Positions 1-9,548 are shown, numbered from the stretch's first letter. The stretch: DNA of 64,000 nucleotides from Agromyces albus (GCF_030815405.1 NZ_JAUSWX010000001.1:1488001-1552000), one strand, 5' to 3'. Numbers and translations: made by a program. The notes: generated by a model from the letters alone, not told the origin.

Positions 1-232
1 ACGACTTGCGGTTCGCAGCCTGGTTCTTGTGGATGACGCCCTTGCTGGCCGCCTTGTCGAGCTTGCGCGTCGCGACGCGGAGGGCGCTGGCCGCCTTCTC
101 CTTGTCGCCCGAGGCGATGGCGTCGCGCGTCGCGCGAACGGCGCTCTTCACTTCGCTCTTGACGGCCTTGTTGCGCTCCTGCGCCTTGAGGTTAGTGCGG
201 ATGCGCTTGATCTGCGACTTGATGTTTGCCAC
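1..232 (-). CDS. rpsT: 30S ribosomal protein S20 (partial, 3' end outside window)
   Basis: The reading frame starts at a GTG (232-230) and gives an N-terminus beginning [20 protein letters not shown], followed by the S20 hallmark [10 protein letters not shown] near the window edge. S20 binds 16S rRNA in the body of the 30S subunit. About 77 residues are visible. Family members are about 86-88 residues long, so the last ten or so residues lie left of base 1. An AGGAAAG Shine-Dalgarno-like stretch precedes the GTG. The basic, Lys/Arg-rich composition fits. Identification is very secure. Confidence 0.95.
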   Translation of the reverse strand, partial: MANIKSQIKRIRTNLKAQERNKAVKSEVKSAVRATRDAIASGDKEKAASALRVATRKLDKAASKGVIHKNQAANRKS

Positions 233-348
233 GTGGTTCGTCTTTCCTTCTATGCGGGTACCGGATGTGCCGAGCGAAGGTAGAGGGGCCTCGCCGGCGA
301 ATCGTGCGGGGTGGGACCCACACGGAAGCCAACAGGCAACGATACCAG

Positions 349-1179
349 CTACTCCCCGGCCACACCAATGCGGCTCGTCGACGGCGCACCGGAGGCGGTG
401 CCATCCTGAGCGGATCCCGATTCGCGTGCGATCCGGCGACGCCGTGCGGCCACCGCGGCGCGTCGTTCGAGTTCGGCCACGGCACCTGCCACGACGGCCG
501 CGAAGTCGTCGGGGCGCACGAGGCTCACGAGATGGGTGGCGCCGGGCACGACGACGAGGCGAGCGTCGCGTGCAGCACGGAGCATCCGTCGTTCATCGAA
601 GCGGAAGTGATCGAATCGGCCGTTCACGAGCCACACGGGAACCTCGATGCGGGCGAGCGCCGCCTCGGGGTCCATCGACGCCGCCGCCTCGAGCACGGGC
701 GCCATGACGTCGAGGGCGACGCCGCCGGCGAGCACGTCCTCTGCAGCGCCGGGCGAAAGGAAGAGGCGCGTCATCAGATCGTGCAATGCGCGGCCGCGGT
801 CGGGCATCCTCCCGATCAAGGCCGCGAGGCGGCGGTACCCGGCGAGTGCCGGACCACGGGGGCGGGTGCCGCACGACGCCGCCACGAGCCCGTCGAGGCG
901 ATCGGGATGCGTCGCCGCGAACTCCATCGCCAAGTAGCCGCCGAGGCTCAGCCCCACGAGCAGTCGCGGTACCGGGAGCGCGCCGGGCGGATTCAGCCCC
1001 TCATCGATGAGGCGCATCGCCTCGTCGAACGAGAACGGCTCGCCGAGCCGGGTTCCGTGCCCGGGCAAGTCGATCGCGACCACGTCGAGGTCGTGTCGTG
1101 CGAGCATGGCGCGCTGCTTCCGCCACATCGTCGCCGAGGTGCGGAGACCGTGCACGAGCACGACACGGGCGCGTGGCAT
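349..1179 (-). CDS. alpha/beta-hydrolase fold protein
   Basis: This is a 276-residue alpha/beta hydrolase. An oxyanion-hole HG motif is at residues 10-11, the nucleophile elbow G-L-S-L-G-G carries Ser78, the acid is probably Asp190 (NGRFDHF) and the catalytic His is His216 (GATHLVS). There is no signal peptide, so it should be cytoplasmic. The C-terminal ~35 residues are a charged, low-complexity extension beyond the fold. It lies 116 bp upstream of rpsT on the same strand and is divergent from lepA. The substrate cannot be told: such enzymes include esterases, lactonases and haloperoxidase-like hydrolases. Confidence 0.85.
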   Translation of the reverse strand: MPRARVVLVHGLRTSATMWRKQRAMLARHDLDVVAIDLPGHGTRLGEPFSFDEAMRLIDEGLNPPGALPVPRLLVGLSLGGYLAMEFAATHPDRLDGLVAASCGTRPRGPALAGYRRLAALIGRMPDRGRALHDLMTRLFLSPGAAEDVLAGGVALDVMAPVLEAAASMDPEAALARIEVPVWLVNGRFDHFRFDERRMLRAARDARLVVVPGATHLVSLVRPDDFAAVVAGAVAELERRAAVAARRRRIARESGSAQDGTASGAPSTSRIGVAGE

Positions 1180-1343
1180 CCGTCAGCCCGCCTCGGTGGC
1201 ATTCACAACGCGCCTTACGACGTGCTTCACGACGTGAGCACCGGCAATCACGATGACGGTCATGATGCTGCCAGCCTAGCCAACGGGCCTCTTGCGCGAC
1301 ACCCGTCGAAAGCAGGGCCGGAACTCATGGGAGAATCGTCGGG

Positions 1344-3200
1344 ATGTCCCCTCGAGCCGCCAATCCTCCGGTGCCCGCCGCCACCGACCCAGCGCTGATC
1401 CGCAACTTCTGCATCATCGCGCACATCGACCATGGCAAGTCGACCCTCGCCGACCGCATGCTCGGCATCACCGGCGTCGTCTCCGACCGTGACATGCGCG
1501 CCCAGTACCTCGACCGCATGGACATCGAGCGTGAGCGCGGCATCACGATCAAGAGCCAGGCCGTGCGCATGCCGTGGCAGGTCGGCGACACGTCGTACGC
1601 GCTCAACATGATCGACACGCCGGGTCACGTCGACTTCAGCTATGAGGTCTCCCGCTCGCTCGCGGCGTGCGAGGGAGCGATCCTCCTCGTCGACGCTGCA
1701 CAGGGCATCGAGGCGCAGACCCTCGCGAACCTCTACCTCGCGCTCGAGAACGACCTCGAGATCATCCCCGTGCTCAACAAGATCGATCTCCCGGCCGCCG
1801 AGCCCGAGAAGTACGCGCGCGAGCTCGCCGACCTCATCGGTGGCTCGCCCGACGACGTCATGAAGGTCTCGGGCAAGACGGGCGTCGGCGTCGAGGAGCT
1901 GCTCGACCGCGTCGTCGAGCGCATCCCTGCGCCGGTCGGCAACGCGGATGCCCCGGCTCGGGCCATGATCTTCGACTCCGTCTACGACAGCTACCGCGGT
2001 GTCGTCACCTACGTGCGCATGATCGACGGTCATCTCGCGCCGCGCGAGCGCATCCAGATGATGTCCACGCGCGCCACGCACGAGATCCTCGAGATCGGCG
2101 TCAGCGCGCCCGAGCCGACGCCCGGCAAGGGGCTCGGTATCGGCGAGGTCGGCTACCTCATCACGGGCGTGAAAGACGTGCGCCAGTCGAAGGTCGGCGA
2201 CACCGTCACGACGGCCGCGAAGCCCGCGACTCAGGCGTTGCCCGGCTACACCGAGCCGCTACCCATGGTGTTCTCCGGCATCTATCCCATCGACGGCGGC
2301 GACTACCCCGAGCTTCGCGAGGCGCTCGACAAGCTGAAGCTGTCGGATGCCGCGCTCGTCTACGAGCCCGAGACCTCGGTCGCCCTCGGCTTCGGCTTCC
2401 GTTGCGGCTTCCTCGGACTCCTCCACCTCGAGATCGTCACCGAGCGGTTGCGCCGCGAGTGGGGTCTCGACCTCATCGCGACAGCTCCGTCGGTCGTCTA
2501 CGAGGTGACCACCGAAGACAAGAAGACGGTCACCGTCACCAACCCGAGCGAGTTCCCGACGGGCGCGAAGATCGTCGAGGTGCGTGAGCCCATGGTGCGC
2601 GCGGCGATCCTCGCCCCGAAAGACTACGTAGGCACGATCATGGAGCTCTGCCAGAGCCGCCGCGGTGCGCTCCTCGGCATGGAGTACCTCGGTGAAGACC
2701 GCGTCGAGATCCGCTACAACATGCCCCTCGGCGAGATCGTCTTCGACTTCTTCGACCAGTTGAAGTCGAAGACCGCGGGGTACGCCTCGCTCGACTACGA
2801 GCCCACGGGCGACCAGGCTGCTGATCTCGTGAAGGTCGACATCCTGTTGCAGGGCGAGCAGGTCGACGCGTTCAGCGCCATCGTGCATCGCGACAAGGCG
2901 TATGCCTATGGCGTGCTCATGACGGGGCGCCTGCGCGAGCTGATCCCGCGGCAGCAGTTCGAGGTACCGATCCAGGCCGCGATCGGCGCCCGCATCATCG
3001 CGCGCGAGTCGATCCGCGCCATGCGCAAAGACGTGCTCGCCAAGTGCTACGGCGGTGACATCAGCCGCAAGCGCAAGCTCCTCGAGAAGCAGAAAGAGGG
3101 CAAGAAGCGCATGAAGATGGTCGGCCGGGTGGAGGTGCCGCAGGAGGCGTTCATCGCCGCCCTGAGCGGCGACACCGAGAAGAAAGACGCGAAGAAGTAG
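1344..3200 (+). CDS. lepA: elongation factor 4 (LepA), ribosome back-translocase GTPase
   Basis: A 618-residue translational GTPase. G1 is AHIDHGKST (26-34), G3 is DTPGH (91-95) and G4 is NKID (145-148); EF-G-like domains and the LepA-specific basic C-terminal domain follow ([20 protein letters not shown] region). EF4 acts on stalled or mistranslocated ribosomes. The length is standard for LepA (about 600). The ATG at 1344 has no Shine-Dalgarno; a GAGAAT hexamer ends 7 nt upstream, so translation may be leaderless. It is followed 10 bp downstream by a DUF1990 gene with its own strong ribosome-binding site. Confidence 0.97.
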   Translation: MSPRAANPPVPAATDPALIRNFCIIAHIDHGKSTLADRMLGITGVVSDRDMRAQYLDRMDIERERGITIKSQAVRMPWQVGDTSYALNMIDTPGHVDFSYEVSRSLAACEGAILLVDAAQGIEAQTLANLYLALENDLEIIPVLNKIDLPAAEPEKYARELADLIGGSPDDVMKVSGKTGVGVEELLDRVVERIPAPVGNADAPARAMIFDSVYDSYRGVVTYVRMIDGHLAPRERIQMMSTRATHEILEIGVSAPEPTPGKGLGIGEVGYLITGVKDVRQSKVGDTVTTAAKPATQALPGYTEPLPMVFSGIYPIDGGDYPELREALDKLKLSDAALVYEPETSVALGFGFRCGFLGLLHLEIVTERLRREWGLDLIATAPSVVYEVTTEDKKTVTVTNPSEFPTGAKIVEVREPMVRAAILAPKDYVGTIMELCQSRRGALLGMEYLGEDRVEIRYNMPLGEIVFDFFDQLKSKTAGYASLDYEPTGDQAADLVKVDILLQGEQVDAFSAIVHRDKAYAYGVLMTGRLRELIPRQQFEVPIQAAIGARIIARESIRAMRKDVLAKCYGGDISRKRKLLEKQKEGKKRMKMVGRVEVPQEAFIAALSGDTEKKDAKK

Positions 3201-3210
3201 GAGGCGACGG

Positions 3211-3861
3211 ATGACTCGCCGAAGCACGTTCACCGACCAGTCGGTCACCTATGGCGCGATCGGGGCGACCCTCGCGCCCGATCTCCTGCGCTATCCGCCG
3301 GCGGGCTATCGCCCCGCTGAGGACGCGGTGCGAATCGGCAGCGGCATCGAGCGATTCGAGCGGGCCGCGGAATCGCTCATGACGTGGGGCATCCAGCGGG
3401 GCGCCGGCTTCACGGTCGACGACGTCTCCACGGGCACCGGTGCGCAGTACCCGGGCGTCGTCTACGACGCCGACGGCTCGCCGCTCGCCGACCAGCCGGC
3501 ACCGCGCGCCGAGGAACGATTCGGCCCCGACGGAACGCCCTACATCGCAGCCGGCATGACGGCGACGCTTCGCCACAAGGGGCGCTTCCGCACGCAGTCC
3601 ACGCCCGTACTCGTCGTCTACGTGCTCGACGAGCCCGACCGCATCGGCTTCGCCTACGGCACGACCGCCGACGGACCCGAGAGCGGCGAGGAGTCCTTCA
3701 TCCTCGAGCGACGCGACGACGACACCGTGTGGCTCACCATCCGCTCGATCCTCGCGACTCGCGGCGGCATCCGCGGCCTGTTCGCGCCCGGCCAGCGGCG
3801 GAAGCGGCGCGAGCTCACTCGCGTCGAGCTCCGCGCCCTGCATCCTGCGGGTGGCGTGTAG
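3211..3861 (+). CDS. DUF1990 (UPF0548) family protein
   Basis: A 216-residue protein of the DUF1990 family. It shows the family's YPPAGYRP-type segment near the N-terminus, a central V-Y-V-L-D-E-P-D-R-I-G-F-A-Y-G-T-T core and the G-E-E-S-F strand. The function is unknown; members are small soluble single-domain proteins found in actinobacteria. The ATG at 3211 is preceded by a good GGAGG seven bases upstream. It sits between lepA and hemW on the same strand with short spacers, so it is probably co-transcribed. No catalytic motif is evident. Confidence 0.85.
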   Translation: MTRRSTFTDQSVTYGAIGATLAPDLLRYPPAGYRPAEDAVRIGSGIERFERAAESLMTWGIQRGAGFTVDDVSTGTGAQYPGVVYDADGSPLADQPAPRAEERFGPDGTPYIAAGMTATLRHKGRFRTQSTPVLVVYVLDEPDRIGFAYGTTADGPESGEESFILERRDDDTVWLTIRSILATRGGIRGLFAPGQRRKRRELTRVELRALHPAGGV

Positions 3862-3863
3862 GC

Positions 3864-5090
3864 GTGGGCTCCGCCCTCCCGCTCGGCGATCCGGCGCCGG
3901 CCGACGGCGTGCTGCCGCCTTCCGCGGCCGCAGGTGCCGCTGAGCGCGCATTCGGCGTCTACGTGCACGTGCCCTTCTGCCGGGTGCGCTGCGGCTACTG
4001 CGACTTCAACACGTATACGGCCGGTGAGCTACGCGGTGCAAAGCAAGCCGACTACGCCGACCACGCCATCGGCGAGATCCGGATGTCGCGGCGAATGCTC
4101 GAGGCATCCGACGTGCCCGACCGCACCGCGCAGACGGTCTTCTTCGGCGGCGGAACGCCGACCCTGCTCCCTGCCGACGACCTCGTGCGCATGCTCGGCG
4201 CCGTTCGCGACGAGTTCGGCTTCGCAGCCGGCGTCGAGGTGACGACCGAAGCCAATCCAGATTCGGTGGGGCCCGACGACCTGCGGCGCCTCGCCGACGG
4301 CGGATTCACCCGTGTCTCGTTCGGCATGCAATCCGCCGTGCCCCACGTGCTCGCGGCGCTCGACCGCACCCACGACCCAGCACGCGTGCCGCTCGTGGTC
4401 GACTGGGCGCGAGATGCCGGGCTCGACGTGAGCCTCGACCTCATCTACGGCACGCCGGGGGAGTCGCTCGACGATTGGCGGCGAAGCCTGGAGTCCGCCA
4501 TCGGGCAACAACCAGACCACCTGAGCGCGTATGCGCTCATCGTCGAGCAAGGCACGAAGCTCGCGAGGCAGATCCGCCGCGGCGAGCTCGCAACGCCCGA
4601 CGACGACCTCGAGGCCGACATGTACGAGCTCGCCGAAGACCTGCTCGGTGCAGCGGGCTACGAGTGGTACGAGGTGAGCAACTGGGCGACCGCGCCCGCG
4701 CACCGTTCACGGCACAACCTCGGCTACTGGCGCAGTGACGACTGGTGGGGCGTCGGCCCCGGTGCGCACAGCCACGTGGGCGGCGTGCGCTGGTGGAACG
4801 CGAAGCATCCGGCGGCGTATGCCGAACGTGTTGCCGCCGGGGTGTCGCCGGCGGTCGGCCGCGAGGTGCTCGACGCGTCGACGCGAGAGACCGAGCGGGT
4901 TCTGCTCGGCACCCGCATCCGCGAGGGGATCGACCTCGGCTCGCTGCGCCCCGAAGGACGCACGGCGGTCGCCGGTCTCATCGCCGACGGGCTCGTTGAT
5001 GCGAGAACCGCCCTCTCGGGTGGGCTCGTGCTCACGATGAGAGGGCGGCTGCTCGCCGACGCCGTGGTCAGGCGCCTGCTCGAGGTGTGA
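3864..5090 (+). CDS. hemW: radical SAM heme chaperone HemW (HemN-like)
   Basis: A 408-residue radical SAM protein of the HemW branch, historically annotated as coproporphyrinogen III oxidase-like. The VHVPFCRVRCGYCDFN segment holds the CxxxCxxC 4Fe-4S motif (Cys39, Cys43, Cys46). FFGGGTPTLL, a TTEANPDS segment and a HNLGYW motif follow, as expected for HemN/HemW. HemW binds heme and delivers it to membrane proteins. The open frame extends further upstream, but GTG 3864, two bases after the DUF1990 stop, gives the normal family length. Lack of a recognisable RBS suggests translational coupling. Confidence 0.93.
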   Translation: MGSALPLGDPAPADGVLPPSAAAGAAERAFGVYVHVPFCRVRCGYCDFNTYTAGELRGAKQADYADHAIGEIRMSRRMLEASDVPDRTAQTVFFGGGTPTLLPADDLVRMLGAVRDEFGFAAGVEVTTEANPDSVGPDDLRRLADGGFTRVSFGMQSAVPHVLAALDRTHDPARVPLVVDWARDAGLDVSLDLIYGTPGESLDDWRRSLESAIGQQPDHLSAYALIVEQGTKLARQIRRGELATPDDDLEADMYELAEDLLGAAGYEWYEVSNWATAPAHRSRHNLGYWRSDDWWGVGPGAHSHVGGVRWWNAKHPAAYAERVAAGVSPAVGREVLDASTRETERVLLGTRIREGIDLGSLRPEGRTAVAGLIADGLVDARTALSGGLVLTMRGRLLADAVVRRLLEV

Positions 5091-5096
5091 TGCCGT

Positions 5097-5474
5097 TCAG
5101 CTCACGAACTTGATCGAGAGCGGGTACGAGTACGGCTGGCCCTGGTTCGCCTTCACGGCGGCGATGATGCTGAAGACGATGATCAGGACGCCGATCGCCG
5201 CCATCAGCAGGAAGCCGATGAGGATGATCGTGAGGATCGAGCTGACGATCATCGCGATGGTCATCGTGATCTGGAAGTTCAGCGCCGTCGCGGTGTGCGC
5301 GCGCACGAACGGTCCGCGATCCTTCAGCACGAGGTAGCCGACGAGTGCGGGGATGAACCCGAAGAAGATGCCGCCGAGGTGGATGAGCATCGACCACAGC
5401 TTCTCGTCGGCTGGGTTCAGCTGATTGGTCTGCTCGTAGGGGCTCGATGGCGGCGGCGGTGTTGCGTCGGACAT
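5097..5474 (-). CDS. DUF4870 domain-containing small membrane protein
   Basis: A 125-residue protein with a Pro-rich cytoplasmic N-terminus (about 20 residues) and three hydrophobic segments. The DUF4870 signature is clear: L-x-H-L-G-G at about 32-36, GYLVLKDRGPFVRAH, then A-L-N-F-Q-I-T. The family has no defined role. The ATG at 5474 is preceded by an AGGAG-like stretch. It ends only 6 bp from the convergent hemW stop and lies downstream of a second DUF4870 gene on the same strand. Confidence 0.85.
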   Translation of the reverse strand: MSDATPPPPSSPYEQTNQLNPADEKLWSMLIHLGGIFFGFIPALVGYLVLKDRGPFVRAHTATALNFQITMTIAMIVSSILTIILIGFLLMAAIGVLIIVFSIIAAVKANQGQPYSYPLSIKFVS

Positions 5475-5540
5475 GTAGTGCGTCTCCTAGGTCGTGTCGC
5501 CGAAGGGCGGTACTCGGTCGATCTCATGCTGGCACAGACA

Positions 5541-5578
5541 AGCGCGCCGGGGGCGGATTTCGCCTTCCCCGGCGCGCT
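5541..5578 (-). terminator. 12-bp GC hairpin between the two DUF4870 genes
   Basis: AGCGCGCCGGGG (5541-5552) and CCCCGGCGCGCT (5567-5578) are exact inverted repeats around a 14-nt loop. The hairpin lies just after the stop of the upstream DUF4870 gene, reading leftward. No T-run follows, so it may be an RNA-stabilising or Rho-assisted structure rather than a classical terminator. Confidence 0.6.
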
Positions 5579-5602
5579 CGTCGGCCGCGTGGTGACGAGC
5601 GT

Positions 5603-5630
5603 CTACTTGATGAGACCTACTTGATGAGAC
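5603..5630. repeat. perfect 14-bp tandem duplication over a stop codon
   Basis: The unit CTACTTGATGAGAC occurs twice head to tail, at 5603-5616 and 5617-5630. The second copy encodes the C-terminal residues and stop of the DUF4870 protein on the minus strand; the first lies just beyond the stop. It looks like a recent slippage or duplication event with no effect on the protein. Confidence 0.9.
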
Positions 5631-6051
5631 GCACGGAGAACGGGTAACGGTAGTGCTTGCCGTCCTTCGCCTGGAGGAACGCGATGATCGAGAACACGAC
5701 GCCCAGGATCCACACGACCCAGGCGAGCAGCGACAGCACGCTGCCGAGGCCGAAGGTGACGACGGTCACGAGCGCCGTGACGATCCAGACCGCGATGTAC
5801 GCGAAGACCAGCGTGATCTGGAAGTTCAGCGCCTCCTTGCCCTCGGTGTTCGTGAACGTGCCACGATCCTTGAACACGAGCCAGATGATGAGCGACGGCA
5901 GGAATCCGAGGACTCCACCGAGGTGTGCGAATGAACCCCACTGGATGTCCTGCTCAGGCGACAGTGGCGCGGCAGCGACCGGCTGCGGAGCTGCAGGCTG
6001 CTGCGGCGGCGGGACGTTGGGGTCGGGAGTCTGAGCATTGGGGTCGGTCAT
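5617..6051 (-). CDS. DUF4870 domain-containing membrane protein (second copy)
   Basis: A 144-residue protein. The first ~45 residues are rich in Pro, Gln and Ala, and the DUF4870 core follows: WGSFAHLGG, a hydrophobic segment, LVFKDRGTF, EALNFQITL and two more hydrophobic segments, ending in HYRYPFSVRLIK. The ATG at 6051 is chosen because GAAAGG precedes it; a longer in-frame extension begins with basic, non-membrane residues that do not fit the family. It is paralogous to the neighbour at 5097-5474 and separated from it by a hairpin. Function unknown. Confidence 0.85.
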   Translation of the reverse strand: MTDPNAQTPDPNVPPPQQPAAPQPVAAAPLSPEQDIQWGSFAHLGGVLGFLPSLIIWLVFKDRGTFTNTEGKEALNFQITLVFAYIAVWIVTALVTVVTFGLGSVLSLLAWVVWILGVVFSIIAFLQAKDGKHYRYPFSVRLIK

Positions 6052-6185
6052 GAGCGTGCCTTTCGAAGGTTCTCTGATGAACCGCGACTGTGAAGGAGAT
6101 TCGCAGCCAGTGGTGACGCGCGGATTACCCATACGGTAGCGCCGACACCCGCGGGCTGGCAACGACTACGGCACGGATGTCGCGA

Positions 6186-6217
6186 TATGATTGGCACTCA
6201 GGGAGAACGAGTGCTAA
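6186..6217 (+). promoter_or_regulatory. hrcA promoter -10 box and CIRCE operator
   Basis: TTGGCACTC (6191-6199), nine bases, then GAGTGCTAA (6209-6217) form the CIRCE inverted repeat with one deviation from the consensus TTAGCACTC-N9-GAGTGCTAA. A TATGAT -10 box (6186-6191) overlaps its left edge, so HrcA binding would block transcription. It lies 24 bp upstream of the hrcA start, which indicates autoregulation of hrcA-dnaJ. Confidence 0.92.
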
Positions 6218-6241
6218 GCCGGTGCATGGAAAGCGAGGGTC

Positions 6242-7264
6242 ATGGTCTCCGAACGGAGTCTCGCGGTGCTCCGCGCGATCGTGCAGGACTACGTGGCGTC
6301 ACGCGAGCCCGTGGGCTCGAAGACGATCGTCGAACGCCATGCGTTCGGCGTCTCCGCCGCGACGATCCGCAATGACATGGCGCTCCTCGAAGAGGAGGAG
6401 CTCATCGCGGCGCCGCACACGTCGTCGGGCAGAATCCCCACCGACAAGGGCTACCGCGTCTTCGTCGACCAGCTGACCGACGTGCGTCCGCTGACCCAGG
6501 CGCAACGGCAGGCGATCGAGACCTTCCTCGGCGAGTCGAGCGACCTCGACGAACTCCTCGCACGCACCGTGCGGCTGATCGCCCAGCTCACGAAGCAACT
6601 CGCCGTGGTGCAGTACCCGAGCTTCACGAGCGCCCGCGTGCGGCACGTCGAGCTCGTCTCGCTCGCGCCGAACCGGGTGCTCTGCGTCCTCATCGCCGAC
6701 TCCGGCCAGGTCGAACAGCGACTCGTCGAGCTCGAGCAGCCCGTCGACGAAGACACCCTCGCCGACTTGCGCGTGCGCCTCAACGACATCGCTGCGGGCG
6801 AGACGATGGCGGATGCCGCGATCGCCCTCTCGGGCGAGGTCCGCTCCGCCGATCGCCGTCACGCCGCAGTGATGCACACGCTCGCCGCGACGCTCGCCGA
6901 GCAGGCGCGCGTCCAGCGCACCGACCGGCTCGTCGTCGCCGGTGCCGCGAACCTCGTGCGAACCGAGCAGGACTTCGCGGGATCGATCCTCGGTGTCATC
7001 GAGGCGATCGAGGAGCAGGTCGTGCTCCTGAAGCTCTTCGGCGAGATGGCCACCGACGAGCACGGCGTCGCCGTGCGGATCGGGCGTGAGAACGCCTCCT
7101 TCGGCCTCGGGGAGACCTCGGTCGTCACGAGCGCGTTCGAGATCCCCGGGCGCGACATCTCCCGGCTCGGGGTCGTGGGGCCGACCCGAATGGACTACTC
7201 CAACAGCATGGCGGCGGTTCGCGCCGTGGCACGCTACCTCTCCCGCACCCTCGGCGAGAGCTGA
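6242..7264 (+). CDS. hrcA: heat-inducible transcriptional repressor HrcA
   Basis: A 340-residue HrcA. It has an N-terminal winged helix ([20 protein letters not shown], then GSKTIV and [19 protein letters not shown]), the PTDKGYR motif at about 62-68 and the GAF-like C-terminal domain ending with GPTRMDYS. HrcA dimers repress chaperone genes at CIRCE sites and depend on GroEL for activity. GAGGG precedes ATG 6242. The CIRCE operator immediately upstream and dnaJ downstream confirm the assignment. Confidence 0.97.
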   Translation: MVSERSLAVLRAIVQDYVASREPVGSKTIVERHAFGVSAATIRNDMALLEEEELIAAPHTSSGRIPTDKGYRVFVDQLTDVRPLTQAQRQAIETFLGESSDLDELLARTVRLIAQLTKQLAVVQYPSFTSARVRHVELVSLAPNRVLCVLIADSGQVEQRLVELEQPVDEDTLADLRVRLNDIAAGETMADAAIALSGEVRSADRRHAAVMHTLAATLAEQARVQRTDRLVVAGAANLVRTEQDFAGSILGVIEAIEEQVVLLKLFGEMATDEHGVAVRIGRENASFGLGETSVVTSAFEIPGRDISRLGVVGPTRMDYSNSMAAVRAVARYLSRTLGES

Positions 7265-7325
7265 ACCCCGTCATTCGCCGCGACACCGGCGCATTGCATC
7301 CGGCAACCGAAAGGACAAGCCCTCC

Positions 7326-8423
7326 GTGGCCGACCACTACGAGGTCCTCGGCGTCGCACACGACGCCACTCCCGACGAGATCAAGAAGGCGTATCGGCGC
7401 CTCGCCCGAGAGCTCCACCCCGACGTGAATCCCGGAGCCGAGGCATCCGAGCGATTCAAATCGGTAACGCACGCCTACGACGTGCTGAGCGACCCCAAGC
7501 AGCGCCAGCAGTACGACCTGGGCGGGCAGGGCGGCTTCAGCGGGCAGGGCTTCGGCGGGTTCGGCGACATCTTCGAGACGTTCTTCGGTGCCGGCCAGGC
7601 CACTCGCGGGCCGCGGTCGCGACGCGAGCGCGGGCAGGATGCGCTCATCCGGGTGGAGGTCGGGCTCGAAGAGGTCATCTTCGGCACCCACCGCGACATC
7701 GAGGTCGACACCGCGATCACGTGCGGCACGTGCCACGGCAGCTGCTGCCAACCGGGCACCTCGCCCGTCACGTGCGACATCTGCCACGGCACCGGCTCGA
7801 TCCAGCGCTCGGTGCGCTCGCTGCTCGGCAACGTCATGACGTCGAGCCCCTGCGGCACCTGCCGGGGCTACGGCACCGTGATCGCCACGCCGTGCATCAC
7901 GTGCCAGGGCCAGGGTCGCGTGCGTGCCCGGCGAACCGTGCCCGTCGACATCCCCGCCGGCGTCGACACGGGTGTTCGCCTGCAGATGCCCGGCTCAGGG
8001 GAGGCCGGACCTGCCGGCGGCCCCAACGGCGATCTCTACCTCGAGATCAAGGTCAAGAACCACGAGGTCTTCAGCCGCAACGGCGATGACCTCCTGTGCT
8101 TCCTCGAGGTGGCGATGACCGACGCGATCCTCGGCACGAGCACGACGATCCCCGCGCTCGACGGAGACGTCGACGTAGAACTCAGGGCGGGGCTGCAGAG
8201 CGGCGAGATCCTCACCGTGAAAGACCGCGGCGTCACGAAGCTCCGCGGCACCGGACGCGGCGACCTGAAGATCGGCGTGCAGGTCGTGACCCCGACGAAG
8301 CTCTCGACGAAGGAACGCGATCTCATCCAGCAGTTCGCCGCCTCGAAGAAATCGCACGGGCCCGAGCTCGGACACTTCCAGCAGGGGCTCTTCGCGCGCC
8401 TCCGCGACCGGTTCCTCGGCTAG
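7326..8423 (+). CDS. dnaJ: chaperone DnaJ (hrcA-linked DnaJ2 type)
   Basis: A 365-residue type I DnaJ co-chaperone of DnaK. The J domain carries HPD at residues 31-33. A Gly/Phe-rich linker ([16 protein letters not shown]), four CxxC zinc-finger repeats and the C-terminal substrate-binding domains follow. The first zinc-finger repeat reads [12 protein letters not shown], with two additional Cys where the consensus has Gly-Ala. The GTG at 7326 is chosen because the J domain starts directly after it and AAAGGA lies upstream; the open frame further 5' overlaps hrcA. It is 61 bp downstream of hrcA and probably under the same CIRCE control. Confidence 0.96.
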   Translation: MADHYEVLGVAHDATPDEIKKAYRRLARELHPDVNPGAEASERFKSVTHAYDVLSDPKQRQQYDLGGQGGFSGQGFGGFGDIFETFFGAGQATRGPRSRRERGQDALIRVEVGLEEVIFGTHRDIEVDTAITCGTCHGSCCQPGTSPVTCDICHGTGSIQRSVRSLLGNVMTSSPCGTCRGYGTVIATPCITCQGQGRVRARRTVPVDIPAGVDTGVRLQMPGSGEAGPAGGPNGDLYLEIKVKNHEVFSRNGDDLLCFLEVAMTDAILGTSTTIPALDGDVDVELRAGLQSGEILTVKDRGVTKLRGTGRGDLKIGVQVVTPTKLSTKERDLIQQFAASKKSHGPELGHFQQGLFARLRDRFLG

Positions 8424-8429
8424 GCCGGC

Positions 8430-9164
8430 GTGAGCAGCCTGTACCTCGACGAATCGCTCGAACTCGGCGCCGTCACACCGGGTGCGACCGTCGAGCTCTC
8501 CGGCGACGAGGCGCGGCACGCGGTGACCGTGGCACGTGTTCGCACCGGTGAGCGCATCGCGATCGGCGACGGCCGCGGCATCCTCGTGCGCGGCGTGGTC
8601 GTCTCCACCGGGGCCCGCGAACTCGCGCTCGAGGTCGAAGAGGTGCTCGTCGAAGAACCCCCCGAGACGCGGATCACGCTCGTGCAGGCGCTCGCGAAGG
8701 GCGATCGCGACGAGCTCGCCGTGCAAGCGGCGACCGAGCTGGGCGTCGACGCGGTCGTTCCGTGGGCGGCCGCCCGATCGGTGTCGCGCTGGGAGGGCCC
8801 GAAGGCCGAGAAGGGGCGCCAGCGCTGGGCGAGCATCGTTCGCGAGGCGGTGAAGCAGTCGATCAGGGCCTGGCTTCCGCCGGTTGCGCCGGTCACGACG
8901 ACGGGCGACCTCGCCGGTCTGCTGCAGGGCACGCGGATGCTGCTGCTCGAACCCACGGCGACGACACCCATCACCGACATCCGGCCCGACGGTCGCGACC
9001 TCGCGCTCGTCGTCGGGCCCGAGGGCGGCATCGCGCCGCCCGAGCACGAGCGACTCGTGGCGGCCGGCGCGGAGCCGGTGCGACTCGGGGCATCCGTCTT
9101 GCGCACGTCGACGGCCGGACCGGCCGCGATCGCCGTGCTCAACGCTGCGCTCGGGCGGTGGTGA
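8430..9164 (+). CDS. rsmE: 16S rRNA (uracil(1498)-N(3))-methyltransferase
   Basis: A 244-residue SPOUT-class methyltransferase that methylates U1498 of 16S rRNA using SAM. The N-terminal PUA-like segment has L-S-G-D-E-A-R-H-A-V-T-V-A-R-V-R. The C-terminal trefoil knot has LALVVGPEGGIAPPE and VRLGASVLRTSTAGPAAI. Length and motif order match RsmE. It starts at GTG 8430, six bases after the dnaJ stop, without a clear RBS, so coupling to dnaJ is likely. The dnaJ-rsmE-HIT-phoH order is conserved in actinobacteria. Confidence 0.95.
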   Translation: MSSLYLDESLELGAVTPGATVELSGDEARHAVTVARVRTGERIAIGDGRGILVRGVVVSTGARELALEVEEVLVEEPPETRITLVQALAKGDRDELAVQAATELGVDAVVPWAAARSVSRWEGPKAEKGRQRWASIVREAVKQSIRAWLPPVAPVTTTGDLAGLLQGTRMLLLEPTATTPITDIRPDGRDLALVVGPEGGIAPPEHERLVAAGAEPVRLGASVLRTSTAGPAAIAVLNAALGRW

Positions 9165-9176
9165 GCCATCGATCGC

Positions 9177-9182
9177 TACGAT
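9177..9182 (+). promoter_or_regulatory. leaderless -10 element for the HIT gene
   Basis: TACGAT (TANNNT form) ends exactly 6 nt before ATG 9189, which places the expected transcription start on the A of the start codon. No Shine-Dalgarno is present. Confidence 0.55.
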
Positions 9183-9188
9183 GGTGGC

Positions 9189-9548
9189 ATGAGCGACTCC
9201 GGTGCACGGCCCTCCCTCTTCGAGCGGATCGCCACTCGTGAGATTCCCGCGCGCATCGTGCTCGAGACCGAGCGCGTGATCGCGTTCCACGACATCGCGC
9301 CCAAGGCGCCGGTGCACGTCGTCGTGACGCCGAAGGCCGGCGACTACCGCGACGTCGTCGAACTCGCAGCCGGAGACCCCGGCCTCCTCGCGGAACTCGT
9401 CGCCGCAGCGCACGAGGTCGCGGATTCGCTCGCCGACGGCCAGTTCCGACTCGTCTTCAATACCGGGCCCGACGCCGGCCAGACCGTCTTCCACGTGCAC
9501 GCACATGTGCTCGGCGGAGGGCTCGAGGAGACTTCGCTTGGCGACTGA
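9189..9548 (+). CDS. HIT domain nucleotide-binding protein (HinT-like)
   Basis: A 119-residue histidine-triad protein. The catalytic triad motif is HVHAHVLGG near the C-terminus, and the N-terminal LFERIATREIPARIV and AFHDIAPKAPVHVVV segments are typical of the HinT/PKCI branch. Such enzymes hydrolyse nucleoside phosphoramidates and aminoacyl-adenylates in the cytoplasm. It lies between rsmE and phoH on the same strand. A -10 box six bases upstream suggests leaderless translation, so this gene may begin a new transcript for phoH, ybeY and era. Confidence 0.92.
   Translation: MSDSGARPSLFERIATREIPARIVLETERVIAFHDIAPKAPVHVVVTPKAGDYRDVVELAAGDPGLLAELVAAAHEVADSLADGQFRLVFNTGPDAGQTVFHVHAHVLGGGLEETSLGD

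Noticed and set aside
1214..1240. Imperfect palindrome GTGCTTCACGACGTGAGCAC between the hydrolase gene and lepA
   Set aside because: The symmetry is broken in the middle and no partner copy was found elsewhere. It could be an operator, but there is not enough to report it as a feature.
3384..3863. Upstream extension of hemW to an ATG inside the DUF1990 gene
   Set aside because: The extra 160 residues are an Arg-rich frame shadow. GTG 3864 gives the normal HemW length and lies right after the DUF1990 stop.
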